NCBI GenBank assembly: GCA_021812825.1
Contig: JAKAMO010000032.1
Span: 1-25,221 of the forward strand
Source of the DNA: a bacterium
GTDB taxonomy: Bacteria > Elusimicrobiota > Elusimicrobia > Elusimicrobiales > UBA9959
Direction of reading: 5' to 3'
DNA length: 25,221 bases
Each line of letters starts with the position of its first letter. The stretch's first letter is position 1. Of the stretch, positions 13,406-22,338 are shown piece after piece. The notes below the pieces were generated by a model that did no database searches, was not told where the DNA came from, and was given only the letters and a program-made list of their open reading frames with translations. The translations under genes were made by a program, and so were the position numbers.

Positions 13406-15148
13406 ATGCAAAAAATTTCCAAGGCACTTAAGACCATAGGCCGCCTGCACCTGGGGCTGTACCTCCTGTTCGTCATGATGGCCGGCTTCGGCGGCTTCAC
13501 GGCCTCCTTCCTGGAGAAGTACTCGCTCATAGACGTGGATCTGCTCAAGACGGAGTGGGCGCGGGTCTCGGACGCCAAGGCGCACGGGGAAAATATAGAG
13601 ATCACGCGGAAGGATATGATGCGCATCTTCCGCCCTATAAAGATGGAGAAGCGCATAGAGCATCGTTACAAGAACGGAAAATGGGAGGAAGTGGAGGCCT
13701 ACAAGAACACCGACGGAGTGAGCTTCATATATTTCCTCATCATCCTCGCCTGGCTCTGGCCGCTTTACCGGTACCGTTTCGGAAAGAACAAGCCGCCGCT
13801 CCCCGGTATAGAGCGCCGCATCATAAACCTGCCCCTCCTTCTTTTCGCGCTGAGCTGGGCCGTTTCTATCCAGCGCTATTTCATGAGCGTCGCGTCCTAC
13901 GCGCACGCCTATGGTCCGGTGCCGGACAAGATGAAGCTGGTGTTCGCCGTCTCTTCGCTGCTGATGGGCGCGTTCGTCAGCTACCTCAACCTGGAGATAA
14001 CGGGCGCCTACATCCGCCGCTACATAGCCAGGCCGTTCTTCAGCGAGACCGACCCGTACGGGCCTAAGCGCGGCTTCGCTATAAACCTCTCGCTGCGCTA
14101 CGCGCTGATGCTGTTCTCGCTGGCGGCGGTGCCGCTGGCGCTCTGCGTCTATATACCCGCCTACGCCAATTTCGACATTTTCATGACCGTGGTAGCCAAG
14201 GCCAAATTGCAGGGCAAAGCGATGATCTTCGACTACGACGTCATCCGAGCGCTCGCCCCGCTATTGGTCATGGCGGTACTCGTGGCGATGATGCTGGTCT
14301 TCCAGGCCGTCTCGCTGATGTTCTATCGCTGGAACGTCCAGGTCCCGCTGAGCGCGCTGGTGCGCCGCATGAAGGCCGTGGCGGCGGGGGACTTCGACTG
14401 CAAGTCCTCCGTGTACTACGCCGACGAACTGGGCCAGCTGAAAGGGCATTTCAACATGATGCTCGACGGCCTGGTGGAGCGCGACCACATCAAGGACACC
14501 TTCGGCCGGTACGTCTCGATGGAGATAGCCGAGAAGATCATGAAGAGCGGCAAGGTGAACCTGGCCGGCGAGGAGATACAGGCCACCGTGCTGTTCTCCG
14601 ACATCCGCGGTTTCACGCCGCTCTCCGAGAAGATGCCTGCGCCCGAGCTGATAAAGTTCCTCAACGACTATTTTTCGCATATCACGGCGCCTATAGCCGA
14701 GAACCGCGGCGTCATCAACAAGTTCATCGGCGACGCGGTGATGGCCATCTTCTCGCCGGTGTTCGGCGTGGAGGACCACAAGGAAGCCGCGCTGCGCGCG
14801 GCGCTGGGCATGCGCGAGGCCCTGAAGAAGTTCAACGCGCAGGGCAAGCACCCGGAGGTCAACTTCGGCGTGGGCATACACTCGGGCGGGCTGGTGGCCG
14901 GCAACGTGGGCACCGAGGCGCGCCTGGAGTACACCGTGCTGGGCGATACCGTGAACGTGGCCTCGCGCATAGAGACGCAGACCAAGGCCGCCGGCACCCA
15001 GATACTGATAAGCCAGGCCGTGATGGACGGCGTGGACAAGGCGCATTTCGCCGGAGTGAGCTTCGTCGAGTGCGACCCGGTGGTGATGAAGGGCAAATCG
15101 CACGCGATGGTGCTGTACAAGGCGGAGCCGGAAGCCGCCCGCGCCTGA
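13406..15148 (+). CDS. Membrane class III (IIIb-type) adenylate/guanylate cyclase
   Basis: The 580-aa protein has about six membrane segments (near residues 12-34, 104-121, 140-160, 176-196, 228-250 and 282-306), a HAMP-like linker (about 307-358) and a C-terminal cyclase domain (about 385-575). Catalytic residues are complete: metal ligands Asp399 (LFSDIRGFT) and Asp443 (KFIGDAVMAIF), purine-binding Lys439 and Thr510 (LEYTVLGDTVN), and transition-state Asn517 and Arg521 (NVASRIE). Thr instead of Asp at position 510 is typical of class IIIb enzymes, often bicarbonate-responsive, and favours cAMP as the product. A soluble region of about 70 residues follows the first membrane segment and may face the periplasm as a sensor. 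The start has TATAAT 11 nt upstream and no ribosome site. The O-methyltransferase gene follows after 43 nt. Confidence 0.93.
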   Translation: MQKISKALKTIGRLHLGLYLLFVMMAGFGGFTASFLEKYSLIDVDLLKTEWARVSDAKAHGENIEITRKDMMRIFRPIKMEKRIEHRYKNGKWEEVEAYKNTDGVSFIYFLIILAWLWPLYRYRFGKNKPPLPGIERRIINLPLLLFALSWAVSIQRYFMSVASYAHAYGPVPDKMKLVFAVSSLLMGAFVSYLNLEITGAYIRRYIARPFFSETDPYGPKRGFAINLSLRYALMLFSLAAVPLALCVYIPAYANFDIFMTVVAKAKLQGKAMIFDYDVIRALAPLLVMAVLVAMMLVFQAVSLMFYRWNVQVPLSALVRRMKAVAAGDFDCKSSVYYADELGQLKGHFNMMLDGLVERDHIKDTFGRYVSMEIAEKIMKSGKVNLAGEEIQATVLFSDIRGFTPLSEKMPAPELIKFLNDYFSHITAPIAENRGVINKFIGDAVMAIFSPVFGVEDHKEAALRAALGMREALKKFNAQGKHPEVNFGVGIHSGGLVAGNVGTEARLEYTVLGDTVNVASRIETQTKAAGTQILISQAVMDGVDKAHFAGVSFVECDPVVMKGKSHAMVLYKAEPEAARA

Positions 15149-15191
15149 CATGAAGCTTTCCAATACTCTCGCTTATTCCACAGGAGGAAGG

Positions 15192-16244
15192 ATGAACTCC
15201 GGACCGGAACTGACGGGCAAGGCCATACTGGAGATGGTGCGGGCCTTCCAGCCCGCCTGCGTGCTGATAGCGGGCGCGGACCTGGACGTATTCACGCTGC
15301 TGCACAACAGGCCCATGACCGCCGCGGCCCTGGCCGGGCGCATCAAGGGCCAGCCGCGCGCGACGGAGGTGATGCTGGACGCGCTGGCCGCGCTCGGCAT
15401 GCTGAGGAAAAGCCCAAAGGGCGTCTATTCGCTGCCGCGCGGGCTGGAGAAGGTGCTCACCGAGGACGCCGCCCACGGCATACTCGGCATGCTGCGCCAC
15501 CAGGGCACCTGCCTGCGCCGCTGGGGGGACCTGGCCGCCGTGGTGAAGACCGGCCGGCCCGCCGAGAAGCGCCACAGCGTGCGCGGGCCCGAAGGGGACC
15601 TGGAATCCTTCATCCGCGCGATGCACGAGGTGTCCACGCCGCTGGCCGCGCCGCTGGTGACAAGCCTCGGGAAGCTCAGGTTCACCCGCCTGCTGGACCT
15701 GGGCGGGGCCTCCGGCACCTGGACCATACCTTTCCTGAAGGCCGCCCCCGGCGCCAGGGCGACCATCTTCGACCTGCCGCAGGTGATACCGATGGCCCGG
15801 CGCCGCCTGCGGAAGCTGGGGCTGGGCGCGCGCATAGCCTTCGCCGCGGGCGACTACAACCGCGACGCCATGCCCGGCGGCCACGACCTGGCCTGGGTTA
15901 GCGCTATAGTGCACCAGAACTCGCGTCCGCAGAACCGCGCGATGTTCCGGAAGGTCTACAAAGCGCTGGTGTCCGGCGGCCGGATATTGATCCGCGACGT
16001 GGTGGTGGACGCCACCCGCACGCGGCCGGTGCACGGCGCGCTGTTCGCCGTGAACATGCTGGTGGGCACGCAGGGCGGCTCCACGTTCACTTTCGACGAG
16101 CTGAAAGAGGACCTGCAGAGCGCGGGCTTCACCGCCGTGAAGTACCTGCGCCGCGGCCAGGCGATGGACACCGTGGTGGCGGCCTCCAAGCCGCGGGGGA
16201 GGCGAATGACGCCGGAGGCGCCGGGAATCCCGCGCGCTAAGTGA
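15192..16244 (+). CDS. SAM-dependent O-methyltransferase, family 2 (plant OMT/ASMT-like)
   Basis: ATG 15192 is chosen because AGGAGGAAGG lies just upstream; an in-frame ATG at 15150 would add 14 residues but has no ribosome site. The 350-aa protein has the two-part family layout: an N-terminal winged-helix dimerisation domain (about 5-85, with FQPACVLIAGADLDVFTLL and ATEVMLDALAALGML) and a Rossmann SAM-binding domain (LLDLGGASGTWTIPFLKAAP at 167-186, ATIFDLPQVI at 190-199, GDYNRD at 220-225). His241 (VSAIVHQNS) sits where the family has its catalytic base. Relatives methylate hydroxyl groups of small aromatic compounds or polyketides, but no substrate can be named here. The stop overlaps the next ATG (TGATG without its first two bases: the final A of TGA is the A of ATG). 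Confidence 0.88.
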   Translation: MNSGPELTGKAILEMVRAFQPACVLIAGADLDVFTLLHNRPMTAAALAGRIKGQPRATEVMLDALAALGMLRKSPKGVYSLPRGLEKVLTEDAAHGILGMLRHQGTCLRRWGDLAAVVKTGRPAEKRHSVRGPEGDLESFIRAMHEVSTPLAAPLVTSLGKLRFTRLLDLGGASGTWTIPFLKAAPGARATIFDLPQVIPMARRRLRKLGLGARIAFAAGDYNRDAMPGGHDLAWVSAIVHQNSRPQNRAMFRKVYKALVSGGRILIRDVVVDATRTRPVHGALFAVNMLVGTQGGSTFTFDELKEDLQSAGFTAVKYLRRGQAMDTVVAASKPRGRRMTPEAPGIPRAK

Positions 16245-16591
16245 TGTCCACGTCCAAGGAGACCATAGAATTCCTGCGCGACGCGCTGTCGCTTGTGCCG
16301 GAGGTAACCTTCCGGCCGATGATGGGGGAATACTGCGTCTACAGCGCCGGCCGCGTGTTCGCCCTGGTCTGTGACGACACCCTTTTCCTCAAGACCACTC
16401 CAGCCACGCTCGGCCTGTTCTCCGACAAGAGGACCCGCGCCTATCCCGGCAGCAAAAATACCTGCCAGGCCAACGCCGAATGGCTGGAGGACCGCGAGAA
16501 GCTGGCCAAGGTGGTGGGCCGCACCCTGGCCTCGCTGCCGCCGCAGAAACCCAAGGCAGGCAAGGGAAAAAAGGACAGGAGCGGACTATGA
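16244..16591 (+). CDS. TfoX N-terminal-domain protein (115 aa)
   Basis: The protein matches the stand-alone TfoX/Sxy N-terminal domain: ETIEFLRDALSLVPEVTFRP, MMGEYCVYSAGRVFALVCDD, TLFLKTTPATLGLF. TfoX/Sxy is a competence regulator in gamma-proteobacteria, but stand-alone N-domains are widespread and of unknown function. The C-terminus is a short Lys-rich tail (KPKAGKGKKDR). ATG 16244 shares one base with the stop of the O-methyltransferase gene; a GTG at 16241 is possible but less likely. This tight coupling places it in the run 15192-17452. Calling it a competence regulator would be unsupported. Confidence 0.85.
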   Translation: MSTSKETIEFLRDALSLVPEVTFRPMMGEYCVYSAGRVFALVCDDTLFLKTTPATLGLFSDKRTRAYPGSKNTCQANAEWLEDREKLAKVVGRTLASLPPQKPKAGKGKKDRSGL

Positions 16592-16619
16592 GGGACAAAG
16601 CCGACTCAGGGAGAGCCAC

Positions 16620-17117
16620 ATGAGCGCGACCAAGGTCTGCCGCGACGTGCGGAGCTTCCTGCGCGGGCTGGCCCGGGACCTGCCCGGCCTCTTTCCGCGC
16701 GCGCCGCGCCGGGTGTACCGCGTGGTCAGGCGCAGCCGCCGGACCCTGCGCCCCACGCCGTCCCAGCGGGAAAGCGCCCGGGAGCTCATAACCGCCAGAA
16801 CGGCGCACTGGGCCGCGCAACTAGGCCTGGAATACAAGCGCATAGCCATCAAGAGCCAGCGCACGTTGTGGGCGAGCTGCTCGCGGCGGGGGAACCTGAA
16901 CTTCAACTGGCGGCTGGCTTCCGCCCCGCCGGAGGTGCTGGACTATATCGTCATACACGAACTCTGCCACCTGCGGGAGATGAACCATTCAAGGCGCTTC
17001 TGGGCGCACGTGGCCGCGGCCTGCCCCGGCTATAAGGAGATAAGGCGCTGGCTGAGGAAGAACACGGCAGCTCTGCTCTACGGGGAGCCCGCCGGGGAGA
17101 ACGCATGTCCGACATGA
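16620..17117 (+). CDS. YgjP/DUF45-like zinc metallopeptidase-fold protein (165 aa)
   Basis: The protein shows the YgjP-like (DUF45, SprT-related) signature: AIKSQRTLWASCSRRGNLNF, NWRLASAPPEVLDYIVIHEL, then the zinc site His113-Glu114-x2-His117 (HELCH) with third ligand His123 (MNHSRRFW). The N-terminal 55 residues are Arg-rich. Members have a gluzincin-type fold; proven physiological substrates are few. ATG 16620 is chosen because GGGAGA lies about 5 nt upstream; the frame is open further upstream only over the TfoX-N gene. The stop at 17115-17117 lies inside the next gene, an overlap of 13 nt, so the two are probably co-translated. Confidence 0.87.
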   Translation: MSATKVCRDVRSFLRGLARDLPGLFPRAPRRVYRVVRRSRRTLRPTPSQRESARELITARTAHWAAQLGLEYKRIAIKSQRTLWASCSRRGNLNFNWRLASAPPEVLDYIVIHELCHLREMNHSRRFWAHVAAACPGYKEIRRWLRKNTAALLYGEPAGENACPT

Positions 17118-17452
17118 AGAAGTTGACACGCGCCGTGCTGAAGTTCCGCGACGAGCGCGACTGGAAGCAGTTCCACAACCCGAAGGACGTGTCCATCTCG
17201 CTGGCGCTGGAGGCGGCGGAGCTGCTGGAGCATTTCCAGTGGAAGACCCCGGCGCAGGTGAAGGCCCACTTGAAAGCGGAGAAGGAGAACGTCTCCGACG
17301 AGCTGGCCGACGTGCTGTACTGGGTGCTGGTGCTGGCCCACGACCTGGGCATAGACCTGGGCCTGGCGGTGGAGAGGAAGCTCGTCAAGAACGCGAAGAA
17401 GTACCCGGTGGCCAAGTCGCGCGGGCGCAGCGCCAAGTACGACAGGCTTTGA
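17105..17452 (+). CDS. MazG-like nucleotide pyrophosphohydrolase (115 aa)
   Basis: This is a single-domain all-alpha NTP pyrophosphohydrolase of the MazG/RS21-C6 type, which hydrolyses (d)NTPs to monophosphate and pyrophosphate. The metal-binding pattern is present: Glu36-x2-Glu39 (SLALEAAELLEHFQW) and Glu66-x2-Asp69 (SDELADVLYWVLVLAHDLG). The 115-aa length fits the short RS21-C6/dCTPase-like branch. The C-terminal KNAKKYPVAKSRGRSAKYD is also typical. ATG 17105 has GGGGAGA about 4 nt upstream and lies in the end of the YgjP-like gene. With the Nudix fusion upstream it adds a second possible nucleotide-pool cleaning activity. The preferred nucleotide cannot be told from sequence. Confidence 0.9.
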   Translation: MSDMKKLTRAVLKFRDERDWKQFHNPKDVSISLALEAAELLEHFQWKTPAQVKAHLKAEKENVSDELADVLYWVLVLAHDLGIDLGLAVERKLVKNAKKYPVAKSRGRSAKYDRL

Positions 17453-17549
17453 AGCGGCCGCACAGCTCCCGGAAAAGCGATCCTGGAACGGATGCGGCTG
17501 ACATGCACAGCTGCTGCTCCGCCTAAACGATCCATATTTCTTGCACCGC

Positions 17550-17575
17550 CAACCCGACAGCCCCTTGTCGGGTTG
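17550..17575. promoter_or_regulatory. Perfect inverted repeat overlapping the ssb promoter (copy B)
   Basis: Arms CAACCCGACA (17550-17559) and TGTCGGGTTG (17566-17575) pair perfectly around a 6-nt loop. Over 42 nt (17549-17590 against 6406-6447) it matches the element before the ORF6N gene at 37 positions. Confidence 0.6.
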
Positions 17576-17592
17576 GGCTGCTATGCTATTGC
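17565..17592 (+). promoter_or_regulatory. Predicted ssb promoter
   Basis: TTGTCG (17565-17570), 16-nt spacer, TATTGC (17587-17592) preceded by TGC. Same arrangement as at the ORF6N gene. The rest of the 167-bp gap after the MazG-like gene (17453-17548) shows nothing else clear. Confidence 0.5.
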
Positions 17593-17619
17593 CGTAGCGA
17601 CCTTAGGCTAGGGGGGAAT

Positions 17620-18066
17620 ATGGGAAACCTGAACAAAGTGATGCTGATAGGCCGGCTGACGCGCGACCCGGAGGTGAAGGAGTTCTCCAACGGGGGGAAG
17701 GTGGCGCAGCTGGGCTTCGCGGTTAACCAGCGCCGCAGGAATAACGACGGTGAATGGGAGGACGCGCCTGTCTGGATGGACCTGAAGGCCTTCAACCACG
17801 AACACGGCCGCAAGCTGGCCGACCTGGCCGCCGCGCACCTGCACAGGGGACAGCAGCTCTACGTGGAGGGGCACCTGGCGGTGGAGCACTGGGACGGCAA
17901 GGAGGACGGGAAGAAGCACTCGAAGACGCTGATCTACGTGGACGCGCTGGAATTCCTGGGCGGCGGGAAGAGGCCTGAAACCGGCGGCCCTCAGGCCGCG
18001 GGCGGGAAAACGACCGCCCCGAAGAACAGGACCGCCGCCCGCCACGAGGGCGGGGAACACGGCTGA
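17620..18066 (+). CDS. ssb: Single-stranded DNA-binding protein, without acidic tip
   Basis: Residues 1-112 form the SSB OB-fold: NLNKVMLIGRLTRDPEVKEF, GKVAQLGFAVNQRRRN, APVWMDLKAFNHEHGRKLAD, HRGQQLYVEGHLAVEHWDGK, SKTLIYVDALEFLGG. SSB coats single-stranded DNA during replication, repair and recombination. The tail (about 113-148) is Gly/Ala/Lys/Arg-rich and ends in HEGGEHG, lacking the acidic DDDIPF-type tip by which most bacterial SSBs recruit partner proteins. That suggests a secondary, specialised SSB rather than the main replication copy. Start ATG 17620 follows GGGGGGA, the same leader ending as the ORF6N gene. The shared promoter and hairpin suggest common regulation of the two. Confidence 0.9.
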   Translation: MGNLNKVMLIGRLTRDPEVKEFSNGGKVAQLGFAVNQRRRNNDGEWEDAPVWMDLKAFNHEHGRKLADLAAAHLHRGQQLYVEGHLAVEHWDGKEDGKKHSKTLIYVDALEFLGGGKRPETGGPQAAGGKTTAPKNRTAARHEGGEHG

Positions 18067-18083
18067 GAGGCGATCCAGGGGGA

Positions 18084-18118
18084 CGGGTCCCGCACGCCGC
18101 GTGGGCGCGCGGGACCCG
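18084..18118. repeat. Inverted repeat between ssb and the next gene
   Basis: Perfect 10-bp arms CGGGTCCCGC (18084-18093) and GCGGGACCCG (18109-18118) around 15 nt. No T-run follows. The right arm touches the G-rich ribosome site of the gene at 18124, so an RNA hairpin could affect its translation. Confidence 0.45.
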
Positions 18119-18123
18119 GGGGT

Positions 18124-18681
18124 ATGGGGCTTCTGTTCCTGGTCTTTGCGGCCGCTGCCGCCGCCGCTGAGCCTTCCTGCCTTCCAGCGCCGGGCATAGG
18201 ACAGTTCACTTTTTCCAGCGGAAATTGTAGACTTTCCCCAGGCGCATTGGCGCAAGGGGGAAACGTGAAAAAAGGTACTGGCGGGTACGATCCTGAGATA
18301 GAGCTCAAGAAGGGCGCCGATCTCTCGGCCTCTTCCTACGACAAGACGCAGGGAGTCGAGGTTACCGCCCATAAGGTCACGATAGGCGGCCTGAAGGGCG
18401 TGGTGGAGTTCAGGGGCACGGCCACCGGTAAAGGCCAGGGCATAGAGGGCACCATCAACATCTGGCTATCCATCTTCCGCTACATGAGGCCGGACGGAAC
18501 GGTGGACCACGTGGCCGGCTGGAACATCGCGCAGGCGCTGAAGCCGGGCATGACGGCCCTGCAGACCGCTATAGCTTTCGAGACCTACATCAACGCGGCT
18601 ACCAGGCCGTACCAGGCCAAAGCCTACGGAGACGACGGGCACGCCGCGCTGGCCATCACCTACAAGGCGGCGGGCAAATAA
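18124..18681 (+). CDS. Exported hypothetical protein (185 aa)
   Basis: The start ATG 18124 follows a G-run and begins a hydrophobic Ala-rich segment (GLLFLVFAAAAAAAEP) that reads as a signal peptide although it lacks basic residues at the start. The mature part has beta-type segments (VEVTAHKVTIGGLKGVVEFR), then GWNIAQALKPGMTALQTAIA and FETYINAATRPYQAKAYGDD. I recognise no family. Its TAA shares one base with the next ATG (TAATG), so the two are coupled. It may be transcribed from the ssb promoter or one I cannot see. A periplasmic location is inferred from the N-terminus only. Confidence 0.6.
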   Translation: MGLLFLVFAAAAAAAEPSCLPAPGIGQFTFSSGNCRLSPGALAQGGNVKKGTGGYDPEIELKKGADLSASSYDKTQGVEVTAHKVTIGGLKGVVEFRGTATGKGQGIEGTINIWLSIFRYMRPDGTVDHVAGWNIAQALKPGMTALQTAIAFETYINAATRPYQAKAYGDDGHAALAITYKAAGK

Positions 18682-19196
18682 TGCGCTCGCCGCGGGTCAC
18701 AGTAGTCCGCGACCTTATGCAGAAGGGCTACCGTTACGAGCTCGCGGCCCGTACCGGCAGGGACTTCGATCCGCGCTTCAAGCCGGAACTTACGCCGGCC
18801 CAGATGCTGAGGCTGGGAGTGTTCGGCGGCAAATATCTGACGGACTGCCGCCGGGAATTTCCCGCCTCCTGGTTCCGCGCCGCCAAGCTCTCCGCCACGG
18901 GGCGGCACGAGGCCTCGCTGAACTATTTCAAGGTCAACGCCAGCCAGCCGCTCGCCGAGTGGCGCCGCAAGGGCTGGATACACCCTGTCGATCCGCGCGG
19001 CTGGTTCCAGTGGTACTGCCGCTACTACCTGGGGCGGCGCATTCCCGACGTGGACGCGGTGCAGATACGCCGCTGGCTGGGCATACGCCGTCATATCGCC
19101 CAGCTGCGCCGCCACTGCGCGCCGGGGGACCGGACCTGCCGGCCGGTGCAGCGCCAGGCGCTGCTGCACTGGGCCTACGACTCCCGCCGGCTCTGA
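18681..19196 (+). CDS. Conserved hypothetical protein, Arg/Trp-rich (171 aa)
   Basis: The protein is compact and soluble, with no signal peptide or membrane segment. It contains strikingly motif-like segments: GRDFDPRFKPELTPAQMLRL, GVFGGKYLTDCRREFPASWF, WRRKGWIHPVDPRGWFQWYC, RRHIAQLRRHC and RQALLHWAYDSRR. These resemble a conserved uncharacterised family that I recall from bacteria and fungi, without an assigned function. Residues rich in Trp, Arg, Asp and His in conserved-looking clusters suggest an enzyme or nucleic-acid-binding protein, but no catalytic signature is clear. ATG 18681 overlaps the preceding stop by one base. The pgm gene follows after its own promoter. Confidence 0.7.
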   Translation: MRSPRVTVVRDLMQKGYRYELAARTGRDFDPRFKPELTPAQMLRLGVFGGKYLTDCRREFPASWFRAAKLSATGRHEASLNYFKVNASQPLAEWRRKGWIHPVDPRGWFQWYCRYYLGRRIPDVDAVQIRRWLGIRRHIAQLRRHCAPGDRTCRPVQRQALLHWAYDSRRL

Positions 19197-19202
19197 AACC
19201 TG

Positions 19203-19231
19203 TTGAAATGCGCGGTGTTAATGATTAGAAT
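19203..19231 (+). promoter_or_regulatory. Predicted sigma-70 promoter of pgm
   Basis: TTGAAA (19203-19208), 17-nt spacer, TAGAAT (19226-19231). The AT-rich stretch stands out from the surroundings, and the leader of about 20 nt contains AAGGGGAG before the pgm ATG. Confidence 0.65.
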
Positions 19232-19258
19232 TTAAAAAACTTCGCCAAGGGGAGAAAG

Positions 19259-20887
<1,629 letters not shown>

Positions 20888-20944
20888 AAGAGCCGCGGCG
20901 GATCACGGATCAGATCGGGGTACTTTAATACGGGAGGGTAAAGC

Positions 20945-21358
20945 ATGAAGAAACTTACGGCATTGCTGCTGCTGGGACTGCCGGCCGGGGGCTGGGCGAT
21001 GGGCATGGGCTGGGGAGGAGGGGGATACCACTGGGGATATCCGCCTCCTGCCGCCGGTCACTTCGCCGCCGTGCTCTACGGCCTGCTGGCCGCGCTGGGC
21101 TACTGGGTGCTGCAGCACGGCGCTAAGCAGGAGAAGAAGTGCGCGATGTACGGCGGGCACATCGTAGGCTGGGTGCTGATCGTAGTAGGGCTGCTGGGCC
21201 TGCTCTGCGGCGCCATGAGCCACGCCAGGAGGAGCTACCGCTGCTGCGATGAGCGCCCCGGCTGGAACATGCAGGTGGAGGAGCAGGGGGGCAAGTCCGG
21301 CGAAGAGCGCACGGTGAAGGTGCAGGTGAAAGCGGAAAAGAAAGCGCCGGGCAAATAG
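20945..21358 (+). CDS. Small membrane protein with two transmembrane helices (137 aa)
   Basis: The N-terminus is a signal-type sequence (MKKLTALLLLGLPAGGWA), followed by a Gly/Trp/Tyr-rich stretch (MGMGWGGGGYHWGYPPP). Two hydrophobic helices follow, near residues 39-57 and 70-91, then a Cys-containing segment (RRSYRCCDERPGW) and a charged Lys/Glu-rich C-terminal tail. No family is recognised. Start ATG 20945 has GGGAGGGT about 7 nt upstream. It lies 57 nt after pgm and is followed by a strong terminator, so pgm and this gene may share a transcript. TAG stop. Confidence 0.7.
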   Translation: MKKLTALLLLGLPAGGWAMGMGWGGGGYHWGYPPPAAGHFAAVLYGLLAALGYWVLQHGAKQEKKCAMYGGHIVGWVLIVVGLLGLLCGAMSHARRSYRCCDERPGWNMQVEEQGGKSGEERTVKVQVKAEKKAPGK

Positions 21359-21375
21359 CCCGGCGCAGCCGCAGC

Positions 21376-21406
21376 GAAGGCCGCCCACCGGGCGGCCTTC
21401 TTATTT
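21376..21406 (+). terminator. Intrinsic terminator after the small membrane protein gene
   Basis: Perfect 11-bp stem GAAGGCCGCCC/GGGCGGCCTTC with an ACC loop, then TTATTT. It directly abuts the stop codon of the convergent minus-strand gene. Read on the minus strand there is no T-run, so it serves the plus strand. Confidence 0.85.
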
Positions 21407-22216
21407 CCCGGCGGCGGCCAGCACCGCGTCGAGCGCGGCCCTGATGGCGGCGGAAGGGGGCGAGGAGGGGTTGTCCAGCGCGTAGAAGCGGCCCGCGTCC
21501 CCGGCGTCCACCATAGCGGGGTCGAACGGCACGCTCCCGAGGAAAGGCACGCCGGTCTCGCGCGCGGCCTGCTCCCCGCCGCCGGTCTTGAACAGGTTTA
21601 TCTCGCCCGAGCAGTGGGGGCAGCGGAAAGCGGTCATGTTCTCGAGTATGCCCAGCACGGGGATGCCCACCGTCTTCAGGAAGTTGACGGCCTTGCGGGA
21701 ATCCAGCAGGGCCACCGCCTGGCCGGTGGTGACCACCACGGCGCCGGTCATCTCCGGTATCAGCTGGCAGATGGTGAGCGGCTCGTCCCCGGTGCCGGGG
21801 GGGGCGTCTATCACGAGCGCGTCCAGGTCGCCCCAGTTCACGTCGGAAAGGAACTGCTTGACCACGCCCATCTTCAGCGCGCCGCGCCAGATCACCGGGG
21901 TGTCGGTGGCGCTCATCAGCGTGGCCATCGAGATCATCTTCAGGTTGGGCGCAGCCTCGAGCGGCTCTATGCTCTGCCCGTCGGAGGAGTGCGCGCGGCC
22001 TTCCTGGCCGGTCATGCGGGCGGCGGAAGGGCCGTGTATGTCTATGTCCAGCAGGCCGGTGCGCTGCCCGGAGGCGGCCAGCAGCGCGGCGAAGTTCACG
22101 GCTATGGTGCTCTTGCCCACCCCTCCCTTGTTGCTCATCACCAGGAACTTCTTCCCGATGCGGGCCATCTTCTCCTTCACCAGCGATTCCCTGTGGTCGA
22201 TATGTACCTTGTGCAT
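21401..22216 (-). CDS. mrp: Mrp/ApbC-type Fe-S cluster carrier ATPase
   Basis: Mrp/ApbC/NBP35 proteins are P-loop ATPases that carry Fe-S clusters to apo-proteins in the cytoplasm. The 271-aa product shows the deviant Walker A with signature lysine (SNKGGVGKST, Lys30 and Lys35), LLDIDIHGPS, the ALVIDAPPGTGDEPLT Walker B segment and the cluster-binding Cys199-Pro-His-Cys202 (FRCPHCSG). I chose ATG 22216-22214 because AAGGAG lies 5-6 nt upstream; the frame is open to 22303, but those codons cover the promoter region. The N-terminal DUF59 domain of longer homologues is absent. It converges on the small membrane protein gene and is divergent from the lysine-fermentation genes, one of which (kamA) encodes an Fe-S protein. 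Confidence 0.93.
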   Translation of the reverse strand: MHKVHIDHRESLVKEKMARIGKKFLVMSNKGGVGKSTIAVNFAALLAASGQRTGLLDIDIHGPSAARMTGQEGRAHSSDGQSIEPLEAAPNLKMISMATLMSATDTPVIWRGALKMGVVKQFLSDVNWGDLDALVIDAPPGTGDEPLTICQLIPEMTGAVVVTTGQAVALLDSRKAVNFLKTVGIPVLGILENMTAFRCPHCSGEINLFKTGGGEQAARETGVPFLGSVPFDPAMVDAGDAGRFYALDNPSSPPSAAIRAALDAVLAAAGK

Positions 22217-22270
22217 CGCGTCTCCTTGGGACCGGACTGCGCCCGGCCGACAGCCATAATATATTAATTT

Positions 22271-22279
22271 TGTTATAAT
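22271..22279 (+). promoter_or_regulatory. Extended -10 promoter of the kce-kdd-kamA genes
   Basis: TGTTATAAT (perfect TATAAT at 22274-22279) in an AT-rich island between the divergent genes; no clear -35. The leader of about 53 nt is GC-rich and can form a small hairpin (GCGCCG at 22293-22298 with CGGCGC at 22306-22311), then GAGG before the ATG. A minus-strand promoter for mrp is probably in the same AT-rich island. Confidence 0.55.
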
Positions 22280-22338
22280 ATTTGAAAATTTAGCGCCGCG
22301 CACGGCGGCGCGCGCCGCGGGAGATCCAGAGGACCTGC

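Noticed and set aside
17545..17592. CAACCCGACA hairpin as an intrinsic terminator of the MazG-like gene
   Set aside because: No T-run follows, and the right arm coincides with the -35 of a promoter conserved at a second locus.
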